The notes under the pieces were generated by a model. The model was not told the origin of the DNA, did not search any database, and saw nothing but the letters and a program-made list of their open reading frames with translations. The translations under genes were made by a program, and so were the position numbers. From assembly GCA_030150265.1 (NCBI GenBank), contig JASLGG010000032.1, positions 124,001-188,000 on the forward strand: 64,000 nucleotides of DNA, given 5' to 3'. The stretch comes from Protaetiibacter sp. (lineage in GTDB: Bacteria; Actinomycetota; Actinomycetes; Actinomycetales; Microbacteriaceae). Positions 44,000 to 53,153 of this stretch are shown piece by piece (the first letter of the stretch is position 1; every line of letters starts with the position of its first letter).

Positions 44000-44001
44000 A
44001 T
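43980..44001 (-). promoter_or_regulatory. Operator-like element, copy 2 (inverted, TetR side)
   Basis: On the minus strand this site matches the same 22-bp pattern as copy 1. The centres of the two copies are 49 bp apart. It overlaps the TetR promoter. Confidence 0.65.
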
Positions 44002-44027
44002 GCTGACGGGCACGAGGAGGGCGACGC

Positions 44028-44652
44028 ATGCCACGAGCGAAGGACGGCCGAGCGGTTCCCGCGGCCTCGCGAGTCGCCAACCCGCGGCCGGAGACCGCCG
44101 AGAAGCGCCAGCGCATCCTCGAGGCCGCGATGTCGATCTTCGGCACCCGCGGGTACAACAACGGATCGCTCATCGAGATCGGCGAGGCGGCGGGCGTCAG
44201 CCACGCGGGCGTCATCCACCACTTCGGCTCCAAGGACCAGCTGCTCATCGCGACCCTCGAGTACCGCGACGACTCCGACGTCGCCGAGCTCGAGGGCAAG
44301 CACATCCCCGACGGCGAGGCGCTGTTCGAGCACCTCATCCACACCGTCGAGCTCAACCAGCAGCGGCCCGGCGTCGTGCAGCTCTACGCGGTGCTCTCGG
44401 CCGACTCGGTCACCGAGGGGCATCCCGCCCAGGAGTACTTCCGGGCGCGCTTCGTGGGCCTCCGCGAGATGGTGACGGGCGCGCTGCGGGATGTCGTGCC
44501 GGGGGTCGACGAGGAGCGGCTCGACCTGGCGGCGTCCACCGTCATCGCGACGATGGACGGCCTGCAGGTCCAATGGCTGCTCGACCCGACCGCCGTCGAC
44601 ATGACCGCCGCCGTGCGCCTCGCGATCAACGCGGTGATCGCGCAGCTCCGCG

Positions 44653-44663
<11 letters not shown>
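44028..44663 (+). CDS. TetR/AcrR-family regulator of the sugar operon
   Basis: The 211-residue protein has an N-terminal TetR HTH: KRQRILEAAMSIFGTRGYNN, then EIGEAAGVSHAGVIHHFGSK with recognition-helix residues, and a helical ligand-binding domain from about residue 75. GAGGAGGG precedes the ATG. It is divergent from the GH3-ABC-GH35 operon, and two matching 22-bp elements lie in the shared gap, so it most likely represses both promoters until a sugar binds. The final 11 bp overlap the end of convergent aspS. Confidence 0.88.
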
Positions 44664-45972
<1,309 letters not shown>

Positions 45973-45980
45973 GGGGGGCA

Positions 45981-45986
45981 AGTCTA
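45981..45986 (-). promoter_or_regulatory. -10 box of aspS
   Basis: Minus-strand TAGACT is 8 nt before the GTG. It excludes the earlier TTG as start, because that codon would lie at or before the transcription start. Confidence 0.55.
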
Positions 45987-46015
45987 GCCGGGCGGGCTCC
46001 CGGCATCCGCGGCGC

Positions 46016-46021
46016 TAGTCT
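46016..46021 (+). promoter_or_regulatory. -10 box of the gene at 46029
   Basis: TAGTCT is followed by 7 nt and the GTG start. No ribosome-binding site is seen, so a leaderless transcript is likely. Confidence 0.55.
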
Positions 46022-46028
46022 CGCGGTC

Positions 46029-46973
46029 GTGACGACGGAGTTCCCCGACCCCGACGCGATCGCGCGCATCCTCGCCCCGCTCGGGGAGCTGAGCTCGCTC
46101 GACGTGCTCGAGGGCGGCAGCTTCGCGTCCGTGTGGGAGGCGGGGTTCGCCTCCGGCGCATCCGCGATCGTGAAGATCGCCCCGCCCGACGATGCCCCGT
46201 CGCTGCTGCGCTACGAGGAGCGGATGCTGCGCACCGAAGCCCAGACCATGCGGCTCGCCGAGGAGCGCGGCTGGCCCTACCCGCGTCTGCTGCTCGTCGA
46301 CACCAGTCGCGCGGAGCTGCCCGTCGACGTGCTCGCGATGAGCCGCGTGCCGGGCGAGCGCTGGGATCTCGCCGAGCCGTCGATGAGCCCCGAGGCGAAC
46401 GACCGCGCCCGGCGCGAGCTCGGCGGCATCCTCGCCCGCGTGCACGCCGAGACCGGCGCGGAGTTCGGCTACCCCTCCGCGTCGGCGCTCCGCGCCGCGA
46501 GCTGGCCGGATGCCGTGGGGCTGATCGTCGGGAGCCTGCTCGCCGACGCGCGGCGGGCGGGCGTCGCGCTGCCGGAGGAGCGCATCCGGGCCGCCATCGC
46601 GGCGAGCCGCGACGCGCTCGCCGCGGTGAGCGAGCCGCGGCTCGTGCACGGCGACCCGTGGCCCGGCAACGTGTTCGTGACGCCCGAGACGGGCGAGGTG
46701 CTCGGCCTCATCGACGTGGAGCGGGCGCTGTGGGCCGACCCGCTGTTCGACGTGGTCGCGGGCGACGCCATGAACGTCGGGGAGCCGGATGCGCGACTCG
46801 CGGCCGCCGCGACGTTCACCCCCGAGGAGCTCGACCGCATCCGCGTCTACCGCATCTGGTTCACCGTGCTCATGACGACCGAGATCGTGCCACGCGGCTT
46901 CACGGGCGACTGGCTCGTGCCCTACCGTGCCCAGCTGGCCGGAAACCTCGAGGCGCTGCTCGCGCGCTCGTAG
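46029..46973 (+). CDS. Aminoglycoside-phosphotransferase-fold kinase
   Basis: The 314-residue protein has the APH kinase fold: an N-lobe strand with IVKIAPPD (ATP-binding Lys), the catalytic LVHGDPWPGNVFV, and the metal-binding LIDVERALWADP. Such kinases phosphorylate small molecules, including drugs, sugars and choline-like compounds; it need not be a resistance gene. No membrane segment is present. Its TAG stop forms the start of the -10 box for the next gene, so both have separate starts but lie only 9 bp apart. Confidence 0.85.
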   Translation: MTTEFPDPDAIARILAPLGELSSLDVLEGGSFASVWEAGFASGASAIVKIAPPDDAPSLLRYEERMLRTEAQTMRLAEERGWPYPRLLLVDTSRAELPVDVLAMSRVPGERWDLAEPSMSPEANDRARRELGGILARVHAETGAEFGYPSASALRAASWPDAVGLIVGSLLADARRAGVALPEERIRAAIAASRDALAAVSEPRLVHGDPWPGNVFVTPETGEVLGLIDVERALWADPLFDVVAGDAMNVGEPDARLAAAATFTPEELDRIRVYRIWFTVLMTTEIVPRGFTGDWLVPYRAQLAGNLEALLARS

Positions 46974-46976
46974 ACT
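46971..46976 (+). promoter_or_regulatory. -10 box of the histidine phosphatase gene, overlapping a stop codon
   Basis: TAGACT includes the TAG stop of the kinase gene and lies 6 nt before the next GTG. Confidence 0.55.
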
Positions 46977-46982
46977 GGGCGG

Positions 46983-47612
46983 GTGCCCGCCGACCTCGTC
47001 CATCTCGTGCGCCACGGCGAGGTCCGCAACCCGGACCGCGTGCTGTACGGGCGCCTCCCCGGCTTCGGGCTCTCCGAGCTCGGGCACCGGATGGCCGAGC
47101 TCGCCGCCGCGTCGCTCGCGGGGCGGCCCATCGCGTCCCTCGCCGCGAGCCCCCTCCAGCGCACCCGGGAGTCGGCTGCCCCGTGGGCCGCGCGCTTCGG
47201 CCTCGAGGTGCGGCTCGACGAGCGGCTCATCGAGCCGGCCAACCGCTTCGAGGGCGGCAACGTGCGCAAGGGGCTCCGCGATCCGCGCAACTGGCCCTAC
47301 CTGGTGGGGCCCTGGCGGCCCACCTGGGGTGAGGCGTTCGCCTCGATCCGCGGCCGGATGATGGCCGCCGTCGCCGAGGCCCACGCGGGCACCCGGGGTG
47401 GCGAGGCGGTGCTCGTGAGCCACCAGCTGCCGATCTGGATGGTGGCCCGCACGGTCGCCGGCAAGCCGCTCCCCCACGACCCGCGCGCGCGTCGCTGCGC
47501 GCTGTCGAGCATCACGACCCTCGCCTGGCGGGACGGCGCCTTCGTCGAGGTGGACTATCAGGAACCTGCGGCAGAGTTGCTGGCGGAGTCCATCGACCTG
47601 GGAGCCGTGTGA
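46983..47612 (+). CDS. Histidine phosphatase family protein
   Basis: The 209-residue protein has the catalytic HLVRHGEVRNPDRVLYGRLP motif, with the phospho-acceptor His in RHG, SPLQRTRESA with the second Arg and VLVSHQLPIW with the late His. The family includes phosphoglycerate mutase-like phosphatases; the substrate is unknown. It is often the first gene of actinobacterial cytochrome c maturation clusters, as here. The stop overlaps the tlpA start by 4 bp. A TAGACT box 6 nt before the GTG suggests a leaderless mRNA. Confidence 0.88.
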   Translation: MPADLVHLVRHGEVRNPDRVLYGRLPGFGLSELGHRMAELAAASLAGRPIASLAASPLQRTRESAAPWAARFGLEVRLDERLIEPANRFEGGNVRKGLRDPRNWPYLVGPWRPTWGEAFASIRGRMMAAVAEAHAGTRGGEAVLVSHQLPIWMVARTVAGKPLPHDPRARRCALSSITTLAWRDGAFVEVDYQEPAAELLAESIDLGAV

Positions 47613-48229
47613 ACACCCGACCGTCGCGCCGCATCGGCCTGCGCCTCGCGGTGCCCGCGACCCTGCTCGCCGTGCTGCTCGCCGGCTGCACCCCCGAGGC
47701 CGGACACCTCGCCGACGTGTACGAGAACGGCTCGGGCGGCGGCTACATCTCGGGCGACGGCCGCATCGTGCAGCCCCCGGCATCCGACCGCGAGGCGGCC
47801 GTCGCGTTCTCGGGAACCCTCGACACGGGCGACGCCATCTCCTCGGACGAGCTCGCCGGCAAGGTCGTCATCCTCAACTTCTGGTACGCGAGCTGCCCGC
47901 CCTGCCGCGAGGAGGCCCCCGACCTCGAGAAGCTGCGCGCGCAGTTCGCGGGCGAGGACGTCGTCGTGCTCGGCGTCAACGTGAGCGACACGGCGGATGT
48001 CGCGCTCGGCTTCGAGAAGCGCTTCGGCATCGGCTACCCCTCGATCGTCGACGCGGCCGACAACGCCGTGCAGCTCGCCTTCGCGGACGGCGCACTGCCG
48101 CCCAACGCCGTGCCGACCACCCTGCTGCTCGACAGGCAGGGGCGCGTCGCCGCACGCGTCAGCGGGCTCATCGGCAGCCCGAGCGTCGTCGCCGACATCG
48201 TCGACGAGCTGCTCGCCGAGAAGGCCTGA
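47609..48229 (+). CDS. TlpA/ResA-type thiol-disulphide oxidoreductase lipoprotein
   Basis: The 206-residue protein has a signal peptide with a lipobox (LLAGC near residue 28), so it is anchored to the outer face of the membrane. The thioredoxin domain contains NFWYASCPPCREEAP with active-site CPPC, and the cis-Pro loop NAVPTTLLLDRQG. It should reduce apocytochrome c haem-binding cysteines, receiving electrons from the CcdA protein encoded next. The ATG/GTG overlap with the previous gene (4 bp) and 2-bp gap to the next confirm an operon. Confidence 0.92.
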   Translation: MNTRPSRRIGLRLAVPATLLAVLLAGCTPEAGHLADVYENGSGGGYISGDGRIVQPPASDREAAVAFSGTLDTGDAISSDELAGKVVILNFWYASCPPCREEAPDLEKLRAQFAGEDVVVLGVNVSDTADVALGFEKRFGIGYPSIVDAADNAVQLAFADGALPPNAVPTTLLLDRQGRVAARVSGLIGSPSVVADIVDELLAEKA

Positions 48230-48231
48230 GC

Positions 48232-48966
48232 GTGGGACCCGGCGAGATCGTCATCAGCGGCGGGCTCTGGCTCGCCGTGCCGATCGCGCTCGCGGCGGGC
48301 CTGCTCTCCTTCCTCTCGCCGTGCGTGCTGCCGCTCGTGCCGGGCTACCTCGGCTACGTCTCCGGCATCTCCGGCGGCGCCGAGCGCTCACGGCGGCGGA
48401 TGGCGCTCGGCGCGCTGCTGTTCGTCGCCGGCTTCTCGCTCGTCTTCCTCGCGGTCTTCGTGCTCGCCGGCACGGCGGGGCGCTTCCTGCTCCAGTACGG
48501 CGACCTCGTGATGCGGATCGGCGGGGCGCTCATCATCGTGCTCGGCCTCGTTTTCATCGGCCAGGTGACGGTGCTGCAGCGCCAGGTGAAGCCGAGCTGG
48601 CGCCCGCGCACCGGGCTCGTCGGGGCGCCGCTGCTCGGCATCCTGTTCGCGCTCGGCTGGACCCCGTGCATCAGCCCCACCCTCACCGCCGTCGGGTTCC
48701 TCGCCGGCTACGGCGGCGACCCCGCCCGCGCGGTGCTCATCGGGCTCGCCTACTGCGCGGGGCTCGGCATCCCGTTCCTGCTCGTCGCGCTCGGCGTCGG
48801 CTGGGTCGGCACGAGCCTCGGATGGGTGAGGCGCCACATCCGGGCCGTCAACATCGCGGGCGGCGCGCTGCTCGTCCTGATCGGAGTGCTCATGGTCACC
48901 GGCCTGTGGGGCCTCATCATGTCGGAGATCGGGGCGGTGATCGGTGGCTTCAGCACCCCGCTCTGA
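48232..48966 (+). CDS. CcdA-type cytochrome c biogenesis membrane protein
   Basis: The 244-residue protein has six membrane helices and the CcdA signature: FLSPCVLPLVPGYLGYVSG contains the first redox Cys, and ALGWTPCISPTLTAVGFLAG contains the second. It carries electrons from cytoplasmic thioredoxin to extracytoplasmic TlpA/ResA. A GTG start lies 2 bp after the tlpA stop. It overlaps resB by 23 bp at the 3' end. Confidence 0.94.
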   Translation: MGPGEIVISGGLWLAVPIALAAGLLSFLSPCVLPLVPGYLGYVSGISGGAERSRRRMALGALLFVAGFSLVFLAVFVLAGTAGRFLLQYGDLVMRIGGALIIVLGLVFIGQVTVLQRQVKPSWRPRTGLVGAPLLGILFALGWTPCISPTLTAVGFLAGYGGDPARAVLIGLAYCAGLGIPFLLVALGVGWVGTSLGWVRRHIRAVNIAGGALLVLIGVLMVTGLWGLIMSEIGAVIGGFSTPL

Positions 48967-50593
48967 GCGCACGCGGAAGACATCCGACGGCGGGGTCGAC
49001 CCGCTGCGGCCGGACGACCACATCGACGCGGTCCCCGCATCCGGAGGCGACGTCGCCCAGCCCAGGCTCGGCGTCGTCGGCTACCTGCGCTTCTTCTGGC
49101 GTCAGCTCACGAGCATGCGCACCGCACTCGTTCTGCTGCTGCTGCTCGCGCTCGCCGCGGTGCCCGGATCGCTCGTGCCGCAGCGCAGCTCCGACCCGAA
49201 CGGCGTGCTGCAGTACCAGACGCAGAACCCCGAGGCCTTCAAGGTGCTCGACGCGCTCGGGGTGTTCTCCACCTTCAGCGCGCCGTGGTTCTCGGCCATC
49301 TACCTGCTGCTGTTCGTCTCGCTCGTCGGCTGCATCCTGCCGCGCACCAAGCACCACCTCGACGCCCTGCGTGCCCGCCCGCCGAAGACCCCCGCGCGGC
49401 TCGGCCGCCTCGTCGGCCACACCGAGCAGAGCGCGGCGACGGATGCCGAGACCGCGGTCGAGGAGGCCCGCGCCGTGCTGCGCGGCGCCGGCTACCGCGT
49501 CGAGCGCTATGGGGACTCCGTCTCCGCCGAGCGCGGCTACCTGCGCGAGACCGGCAACCTCGTGTTCCACACGGCGCTCGTCGGGGTGCTCGTCGCGGTC
49601 GGCGTCGGCGGAGGCTTCGGCTACAACGGGCAGAAGGTGATCATCCAGGACACCGCCTTCACGAACTCGCTCGCGAGCTACGACTCCTTCAACCCGGGCC
49701 GCTTCTTCACCGAGTCGCAGCTCGACCCCTTCTCGGTGCGCCTCGACGAGTTCGACGCGAGGTACCAGCTCGACCCCAAGTCGAGCGTCTACCAGCCGCT
49801 CGACTTCACCGCCCACCTCTCCACCCGCGCGCCCGGCGGCGACTGGGGCGACGTCGACCTCAAGGTGAACTACCCGCTCGACATCGGCGGAACCAAGATG
49901 TACCTCCTCGGCAACGGGTACGCGCCCATCGTGACGGTGCGCGCCCCGGATGGCACGGTCGCCTTCTCCGGCCCGGTCGCCTTCCTCCCGCAGGACGGCA
50001 ACCTCTTCAGCCACGGCGTCATCAAGGTGCCCGACGGGCTCTCGGAGCAGCTCGGCTTCCTCGCCTTCCTGTACCCCGACCCGCTGCCGCTCGCCGACGG
50101 CACCTTCACGTCGATCTCCCCCTACGCGGGCGACAGCACCCTCCTCACCCTCACCGCCTACACGGGCGACCTCGGGCTCGACAAGGGCGTCAGCGTCAAC
50201 GCCTACGCGCTCGACACCGACGGGCTCACGCCGATCGCCGGCCCCAAGGCCGACGTCCCGGCGATCGAGCTCACCCGGGGGCAGGTCGCCGAGCTCCCCG
50301 GCGGCCTCGGCACCATCGAGTTCACGGGGCTCAAGCGCTTCGTGAGCGTCGAGTTCCACCACGACCCCACCGAGGGCTGGGTGCTCGTGTTCGCCCTGCT
50401 GATCCTCGGCGGCCTCATGCTGAGCCTCTTCGTGCCGCGGCGCCGGATGTGGGTCAAGGTGACCCCGGACGCCGACGGCGTGCGCCTCGAGTACGCCGGC
50501 CTCGCGCGCGGCGAGGACCCCGGGCTCGCCGCCGCCGTCGCCGACATCGCCCGCCGCCATGCCGAGAGGCTCGAACGTAGGATGAACCCGTGA
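48944..50593 (+). CDS. resB: Cytochrome c biogenesis protein ResB
   Basis: The 549-residue membrane protein has a hydrophilic N-terminus, then helices including MRTALVLLLLLALAAVPGSL and FSAIYLLLFVSLVGCILPRT. A large extracytoplasmic domain follows, then a last helix (WVLVFALLILGGLMLSLFVP) and a cytoplasmic tail. With CcsB it forms the System II haem channel and cytochrome c synthetase. The GTG lies within the last 23 bp of ccdA, and the stop overlaps ccsB by 4 bp. Confidence 0.93.
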   Translation: MASAPRSERTRKTSDGGVDPLRPDDHIDAVPASGGDVAQPRLGVVGYLRFFWRQLTSMRTALVLLLLLALAAVPGSLVPQRSSDPNGVLQYQTQNPEAFKVLDALGVFSTFSAPWFSAIYLLLFVSLVGCILPRTKHHLDALRARPPKTPARLGRLVGHTEQSAATDAETAVEEARAVLRGAGYRVERYGDSVSAERGYLRETGNLVFHTALVGVLVAVGVGGGFGYNGQKVIIQDTAFTNSLASYDSFNPGRFFTESQLDPFSVRLDEFDARYQLDPKSSVYQPLDFTAHLSTRAPGGDWGDVDLKVNYPLDIGGTKMYLLGNGYAPIVTVRAPDGTVAFSGPVAFLPQDGNLFSHGVIKVPDGLSEQLGFLAFLYPDPLPLADGTFTSISPYAGDSTLLTLTAYTGDLGLDKGVSVNAYALDTDGLTPIAGPKADVPAIELTRGQVAELPGGLGTIEFTGLKRFVSVEFHHDPTEGWVLVFALLILGGLMLSLFVPRRRMWVKVTPDADGVRLEYAGLARGEDPGLAAAVADIARRHAERLERRMNP

Positions 50594-51558
50594 TCACCCA
50601 GACCGTCGCCGGCTACTCCCTGCTCGCCGTCTACTCCGCGGCGGCCGTGTACCTGATCGCGTTCATCGCCTCCGTGATCGACCTCGCGCGGCGCTCGAGC
50701 GAGACCCTCGCGGCGCGGACCGCGACATCCGCCACCGCCGCGACCGGCGGATCCGGCACCGGCACCACGGTGCTCGCGCCCCCCGCCCCGCCCACGGCGG
50801 CACCGGTCGCGCGCAGCAAGGCGGGGCGCATCGCCTTCGCCCTCACCGTGCTCGGCTTCGCGATCCACGTGCTCGCCCTCGTGCTCCGCGGCCTCGCCGC
50901 CGCGCGCGCGCCCTGGGCCAACATGTACGAGTTCGCCGTCACCGGCACCGCCGTGATGGTCGGGGTGTACCTGCTCGTCAACCTCTTCCGGAACGTGCGG
51001 TTCCTCGGCGCGTACATCACCGGCCTCGTCGTGCTGCTGCTGACCCTCGCGAGCGTCAACGTCTACGTCGACGTCGTGCCGCTGCCGCCGCCGCTGCAGT
51101 CGGCCTGGCTCGTCATCCACGTGTTCGTGGCCATCCTCGGCACCGGCTTCTTCGCCACCGGCGCGGGGCTCTCCATCGCCCAGTTGCTGCAGGCCCGCCG
51201 CGAGACGGGCGCCACCGAGAGCCCGCGATTCCTGCGCAGCTTCCCGTCATCCGAGGCGCTCGAGAACCTCGCCTACCGCGTCAACGTGATCGGGTTCGCG
51301 TTCTGGACCTTCACCCTCATCGCAGGCGCCATCTGGGCCGATCACGCGTGGGGCCGCTACTGGGGGTGGGACACCAAGGAGGTGTGGACCTTCATCATCT
51401 GGGTCGTCTTCGCGGGCTACATCCACGCCCGGGCGACGCGCGGATGGCGGGGTGCGCCGTCGGCCTGGCTCGCGATCGTGGGCTTCGCCGCCGTGCTCTT
51501 CAACTTCACGGTCGTCAACCTCTTCTTCAAGGGCCTGCACGCGTACTCGGGGCTCTGA
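50590..51558 (+). CDS. ccsB: Cytochrome c biogenesis protein CcsB (ResC)
   Basis: The 322-residue polytopic protein contains the WWD-like haem-handling segment WGWDTKEVWTFIIW and conserved histidines in VIHVFVAILGTGFF and WADHAWGRY. It works with ResB to move haem outwards and attach it to CxxCH proteins. An early Thr/Ala/Pro-rich cytoplasmic loop lies near residues 35-75. The GTG overlaps resB. A long-range inverted repeat follows the stop, before convergent menC. Confidence 0.95.
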   Translation: MITQTVAGYSLLAVYSAAAVYLIAFIASVIDLARRSSETLAARTATSATAATGGSGTGTTVLAPPAPPTAAPVARSKAGRIAFALTVLGFAIHVLALVLRGLAAARAPWANMYEFAVTGTAVMVGVYLLVNLFRNVRFLGAYITGLVVLLLTLASVNVYVDVVPLPPPLQSAWLVIHVFVAILGTGFFATGAGLSIAQLLQARRETGATESPRFLRSFPSSEALENLAYRVNVIGFAFWTFTLIAGAIWADHAWGRYWGWDTKEVWTFIIWVVFAGYIHARATRGWRGAPSAWLAIVGFAAVLFNFTVVNLFFKGLHAYSGL

Positions 51559-51562
51559 CGCT

Positions 51563-51640
51563 CCTCTCGTCGCTGCGGCGTGACGGGGATCGGCATGCGC
51601 CCGGGAACCACGCCCCGCACCACCGCGAAGCGTCGAGAGG
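51563..51640. terminator. Long-range inverted repeat between ccsB and menC
   Basis: Arms 51563-51574 and 51629-51640 pair at 11 of 12 positions (CCTCTCG-N-CGCT). The 54-base centre is G+C-rich. It sits between two convergent stops and may end both transcripts. Confidence 0.4.
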
Positions 51641-51641
51641 G

Positions 51642-52622
51642 CTAGAGCAGCGCCGCGCAGCGGCGGATGCGGTCGTGCCACCAGGCCGTGCGCCCGGGAG
51701 AGGCCGCGTGCTGGGCGAGGAGGGCCGCATCCGGCTCGACGGGGCGCACCGGGATCGCGCCGTCGACGGGCACGAGCGGCTCACGGGTGACGTCGGCCGC
51801 GAGGAGCGCCGCGGTGCCGAGCCCGCAGTCGTGCTCGAGCGCGGGCAGAGCGGCGGCCAGCCTCGCCCCCATCGCGAGCCCCACGGAGCTGTCGATGGCG
51901 CTCGACACGACGGCCGGCAGCCCCGCCTCGGCGACGACGCGGAGCGCCCGGGCGACCCCGCCGAGCGGCTGCACCTTCACGACGAGCAGGTCGGCGGCCC
52001 CGGCGCGCGCGACGGCGAGCGGGTCCTCGGCTTTGCGCACGCTCTCGTCGGCAGCGATGGGCAGCTGCCAGTCGTGCAGCCGCTCGCGCAGCTCGGCGAG
52101 CTCGGGCACGGTCGCGCAGGGCTGCTCGAGGTACTCGAGGTCGTAGGGGGCGAGGGCGTGCGCGGCGCGCTCGGCGGCGTCGACGCTCCAGCCGCCGTTC
52201 GCGTCGATCCGGATGCGGCCCTCGGGCCCCAGGAGGCGGCGCGCCTCGCGCACGCGGGCGACGTCGTCCGCGAGCGTCTCGCCGGCATCCGCGACCTTGA
52301 CCTTGACGGTGCGCACCGCGCCGAAGCGGTCGAGCGTCTCGGCGATCCGCGCGACCGGCACGGTCGGCAGCGTCGCGTTGACGGGGATCTCGTCGCGCAG
52401 CGGCGCGGCGGGCGCTTCGCCCCAGGCGGCCTCGACGGCGGCGGCGAGCCAGGCGGCGGCCTCCGCGTCGTCGTACTCGAGGAACGGCGAGAACTCGCCC
52501 CACCCCGAGGGCCCGCGCAGCAGCACCGCCTCGCGCTCTGTGACGCCCCGGAACCGCGTCACGAGCGGCAGCCGCACGACGCGCGCGTTCGCGATCAGCT
52601 CATCGGCATCCGGCAGCATCAT
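51642..52622 (-). CDS. menC: o-Succinylbenzoate synthase
   Basis: MenC dehydrates SHCHC to o-succinylbenzoate in menaquinone synthesis. The 326-residue enolase-superfamily protein has GWGEFSPFLEY near the N-terminus, TVKVKVADAG with the catalytic Lys pair, RIDANGGWSVD and YLEQPCATVPEL with metal ligands, then ADESVRKAEDP and LLVVKVQPLGGV. Two adjacent ATGs begin the protein; the first is used here, the second (52619) is equally possible. The other men genes lie just beyond the divergent palindrome region, on the opposite strand. Confidence 0.93.
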   Translation of the reverse strand: MMLPDADELIANARVVRLPLVTRFRGVTEREAVLLRGPSGWGEFSPFLEYDDAEAAAWLAAAVEAAWGEAPAAPLRDEIPVNATLPTVPVARIAETLDRFGAVRTVKVKVADAGETLADDVARVREARRLLGPEGRIRIDANGGWSVDAAERAAHALAPYDLEYLEQPCATVPELAELRERLHDWQLPIAADESVRKAEDPLAVARAGAADLLVVKVQPLGGVARALRVVAEAGLPAVVSSAIDSSVGLAMGARLAAALPALEHDCGLGTAALLAADVTREPLVPVDGAIPVRPVEPDAALLAQHAASPGRTAWWHDRIRRCAALL

Positions 52623-52633
52623 CCCCCCATCAT

Positions 52634-52705
52634 CGCGAGCGCTACCCGATCTGGCGAGCGCTGCCCCTGCACCGGTAGCGCTCGCCAGATCGGGTAGCGC
52701 TCGCG
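52634..52705. repeat. Palindrome with 32-bp arms between menC and the menB operon
   Basis: Arms 52634-52665 and 52674-52705 pair at all 32 positions, with one G-T wobble at 52663/52676; the loop is CCTGCACC. Each arm contains the unit GCGAGCGCT-R-CC twice. It begins 12 bp upstream of menC and 65 bp before the divergent -10 box. Partial AGTGGA/GGGGAG repeats follow on the right. Possibly a mobile palindromic repeat or a regulator of menC transcription. Confidence 0.85.
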
Positions 52706-52769
52706 GGGAGTGGAGCGGGGAGTGGATCGGGGAAGTGGATCCGGGAGCGCGGCGCACCTCCCACAGCCC

Positions 52770-52775
52770 TAGGGT
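52770..52775 (+). promoter_or_regulatory. -10 box of the gene at 52782
   Basis: TAGGGT, 6 nt (GGGAGC), then GTG. It probably drives the operon running through menB and menE. Confidence 0.6.
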
Positions 52776-52781
52776 GGGAGC

Positions 52782-53153
52782 GTGACGGATGGGCTGAGGA
52801 TCTTCGACGTCCCGGCGGACGCCGAGAGCGTCGACGCATCCCTCGACGCCGGGCAGGCGCCCGCGCGCCGGCCCCGCTGGCCCGGTTCGCTCGCGGGCGG
52901 GGTCGCGATCCTCATGGTGCTCACCTGGGCGACCGGTCTCGCCTTCATGATGGGCGGCGGCTTCGAGCTCGGCGTGGGCCTCTCGATCTCGGCGACCATC
53001 CTGAGCGTGCTCGCGGTGCTCGGCGGCCTCGTGGCCGTCGTCGGCCGTTGGGGCCGCGGCTGGGGCGTCGCCGCGATCGTGGTGGGCGTGCTCCTCAACC
53101 CCGTCGTGCTGATCTACCTGCTCAGCTGGCTGGGCGCGCTGGGGGGGCTGTGA
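52782..53153 (+). CDS. Small membrane protein in the men operon
   Basis: The 123-residue protein has a hydrophilic N-terminal 35 residues and three membrane helices (SLAGGVAILMVLTWATGLAF; GLSISATILSVLAVLGGLVA; VAAIVVGVLLNPVVLIYLLS). I recognise no family with known function; it resembles DUF4190-like small membrane proteins only in layout. It begins leaderless after TAGGGT and overlaps menB by 4 bp, so menB is translated from the same message. Confidence 0.75.
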   Translation: MTDGLRIFDVPADAESVDASLDAGQAPARRPRWPGSLAGGVAILMVLTWATGLAFMMGGGFELGVGLSISATILSVLAVLGGLVAVVGRWGRGWGVAAIVVGVLLNPVVLIYLLSWLGALGGL

